From the NCBI GenBank assembly GCA_964365905.1, contig CAYIRQ010000031.1:1-12923 (forward strand): 12,923 nt of DNA. Direction: 5' to 3'. How positions within the stretch are numbered: the first letter of the stretch is position 1; the number at the start of each line of letters is the position of its first letter. The notes beneath the pieces are model-generated. The model was not told the DNA's origin and did no database searches. It worked only from the letters and a program-made list of their open reading frames with translations. Shown piece by piece: positions 12,690 to 12,923 of this stretch. This DNA is from CAYIRQ01 sp964365905 (GTDB taxonomy: Bacteria > Patescibacteriota > Gracilibacteria > Peribacterales > Peribacteraceae). Position numbers and translations under genes: made by a program.

Positions 12690-12702
12690 ACACGCACGTT
12701 TT

Positions 12703-12771
12703 CCTTCTCCCATAGGGAGAAGGGCAGGTTGAGGGGAGAGAGCAAGTGACCCCTCACCCTATCCCTCTCCC
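12703..12771. repeat. Nested inverted repeats upstream of the MerR-like gene
   Basis: A perfect 9-bp hairpin (CCTTCTCCC-ATA-GGGAGAAGG, 12703-12723) overlaps a larger imperfect inverted repeat (12715-12736 against 12750-12771, 18 of 22 pairs). The two folds share 12715-12723 and exclude each other. Purine/pyrimidine-rich repeats of this kind (CCCTCACCCTATCCCTCTCCC-like) are common intergenic elements. The stretch 12647-12923 holds no gene that I can support. Confidence 0.6.
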
Positions 12772-12837
12772 AGCCTTCGCTTGTGGAGGAAAACTGTATC
12801 TCAAGCATTACCATCTGATTCTATCTCTGACGAAGGC

Positions 12838-12866
12838 TGTCCCCCGTAGCTTTAGCGAAGGGGGAC
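12838..12866. repeat. Second hairpin with GTA/GAA internal loop
   Basis: GTCCCCC-GTA-GC-TTTA-GC-GAA-GGGGGAC (12839-12866): 7-bp outer stem, GTA/GAA internal loop, 2-bp inner stem, TTTA loop. It shares its plan with 9084-9114 although the outer stems differ in sequence. Confidence 0.7.
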
Positions 12867-12923
12867 GATTCATATACCTTTGCACACAAGCTTCGGCCGG
12901 CAAGCCGCGGGGAGAGGGGATGT

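Noticed and set aside
12647..12814. N-terminal extension of the MerR-like protein to 246 residues
   Set aside because: The extra codons run through the predicted promoter and nested hairpins and encode no part of the HTH.
12867..12923. Possible RNA gene at the right edge
   Set aside because: GC-rich with a small CGGC/GCCG inverted repeat, but too short to judge and no tRNA-like fold seen.

Overview
The window looks like a chromosomal segment of a small-genome bacterium of the Candidate Phyla Radiation (Patescibacteria), possibly near the Peregrinibacteria/Peribacteria. This is inferred from the gene set and style: a compact type IV pilus operon with a single-domain response regulator, almost no Shine-Dalgarno sequences, candidate leaderless promoters, a secreted Cys-rich mini-protein, and many short intergenic hairpins and heptamer repeats. 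TGA is used as a stop (response regulator, pilB, pyrB, yebC), so the UGA-glycine code of Gracilibacteria/SR1 does not apply. No rRNA, tRNA, CRISPR array or transposase gene was seen.

Layout. Every protein gene except one lies on the minus strand. Reading that strand from right to left: (1) 12646-9130 holds a membrane-anchored MerR-like protein, pyrB, a TrpR/YerC-like regulator and pyrC. The regulator gene is bracketed by two copies of the same 25-bp palindrome, one in front of the regulator and one in front of pyrC. (2) 9040-7442 holds yebC and pilD (prepilin peptidase). (3) 7417-6941 holds a hicBA toxin-antitoxin pair whose toxin frame is broken by one base. This pair sits between two copies of the 3' end of pilD. 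(4) 6869-6192 is the only plus-strand block. It holds a predicted structured RNA with its own promoter and terminator, then a secreted 113-aa protein with a knottin-like cysteine pattern. (5) 6120-91 is the pilus operon: response regulator, pilB, pilC and a FimT/GspH-like prepilin. It is driven by a strong sigma70-type promoter that overlaps, back to back, the promoter of the structured RNA.

How the parts fit. PilB (assembly ATPase), PilC (platform), the prepilin and PilD (leader peptidase/methylase) are core parts of one type IV pilus; the CheY-like regulator probably tunes it. PilB is twice the usual length because about 500 residues of charged coiled coil lie between two copies of its N-terminal domain. 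PyrB and PyrC catalyse successive steps of pyrimidine synthesis and may be controlled by the TrpR-like protein encoded between them.

Short tandem repeats, mostly with 7-bp units, occur between genes and also inside coding regions (prepilin leader, yebC, three places in pyrC). In each coding case the reading frame is kept. All functions are assigned by reading motifs; no database search was possible.
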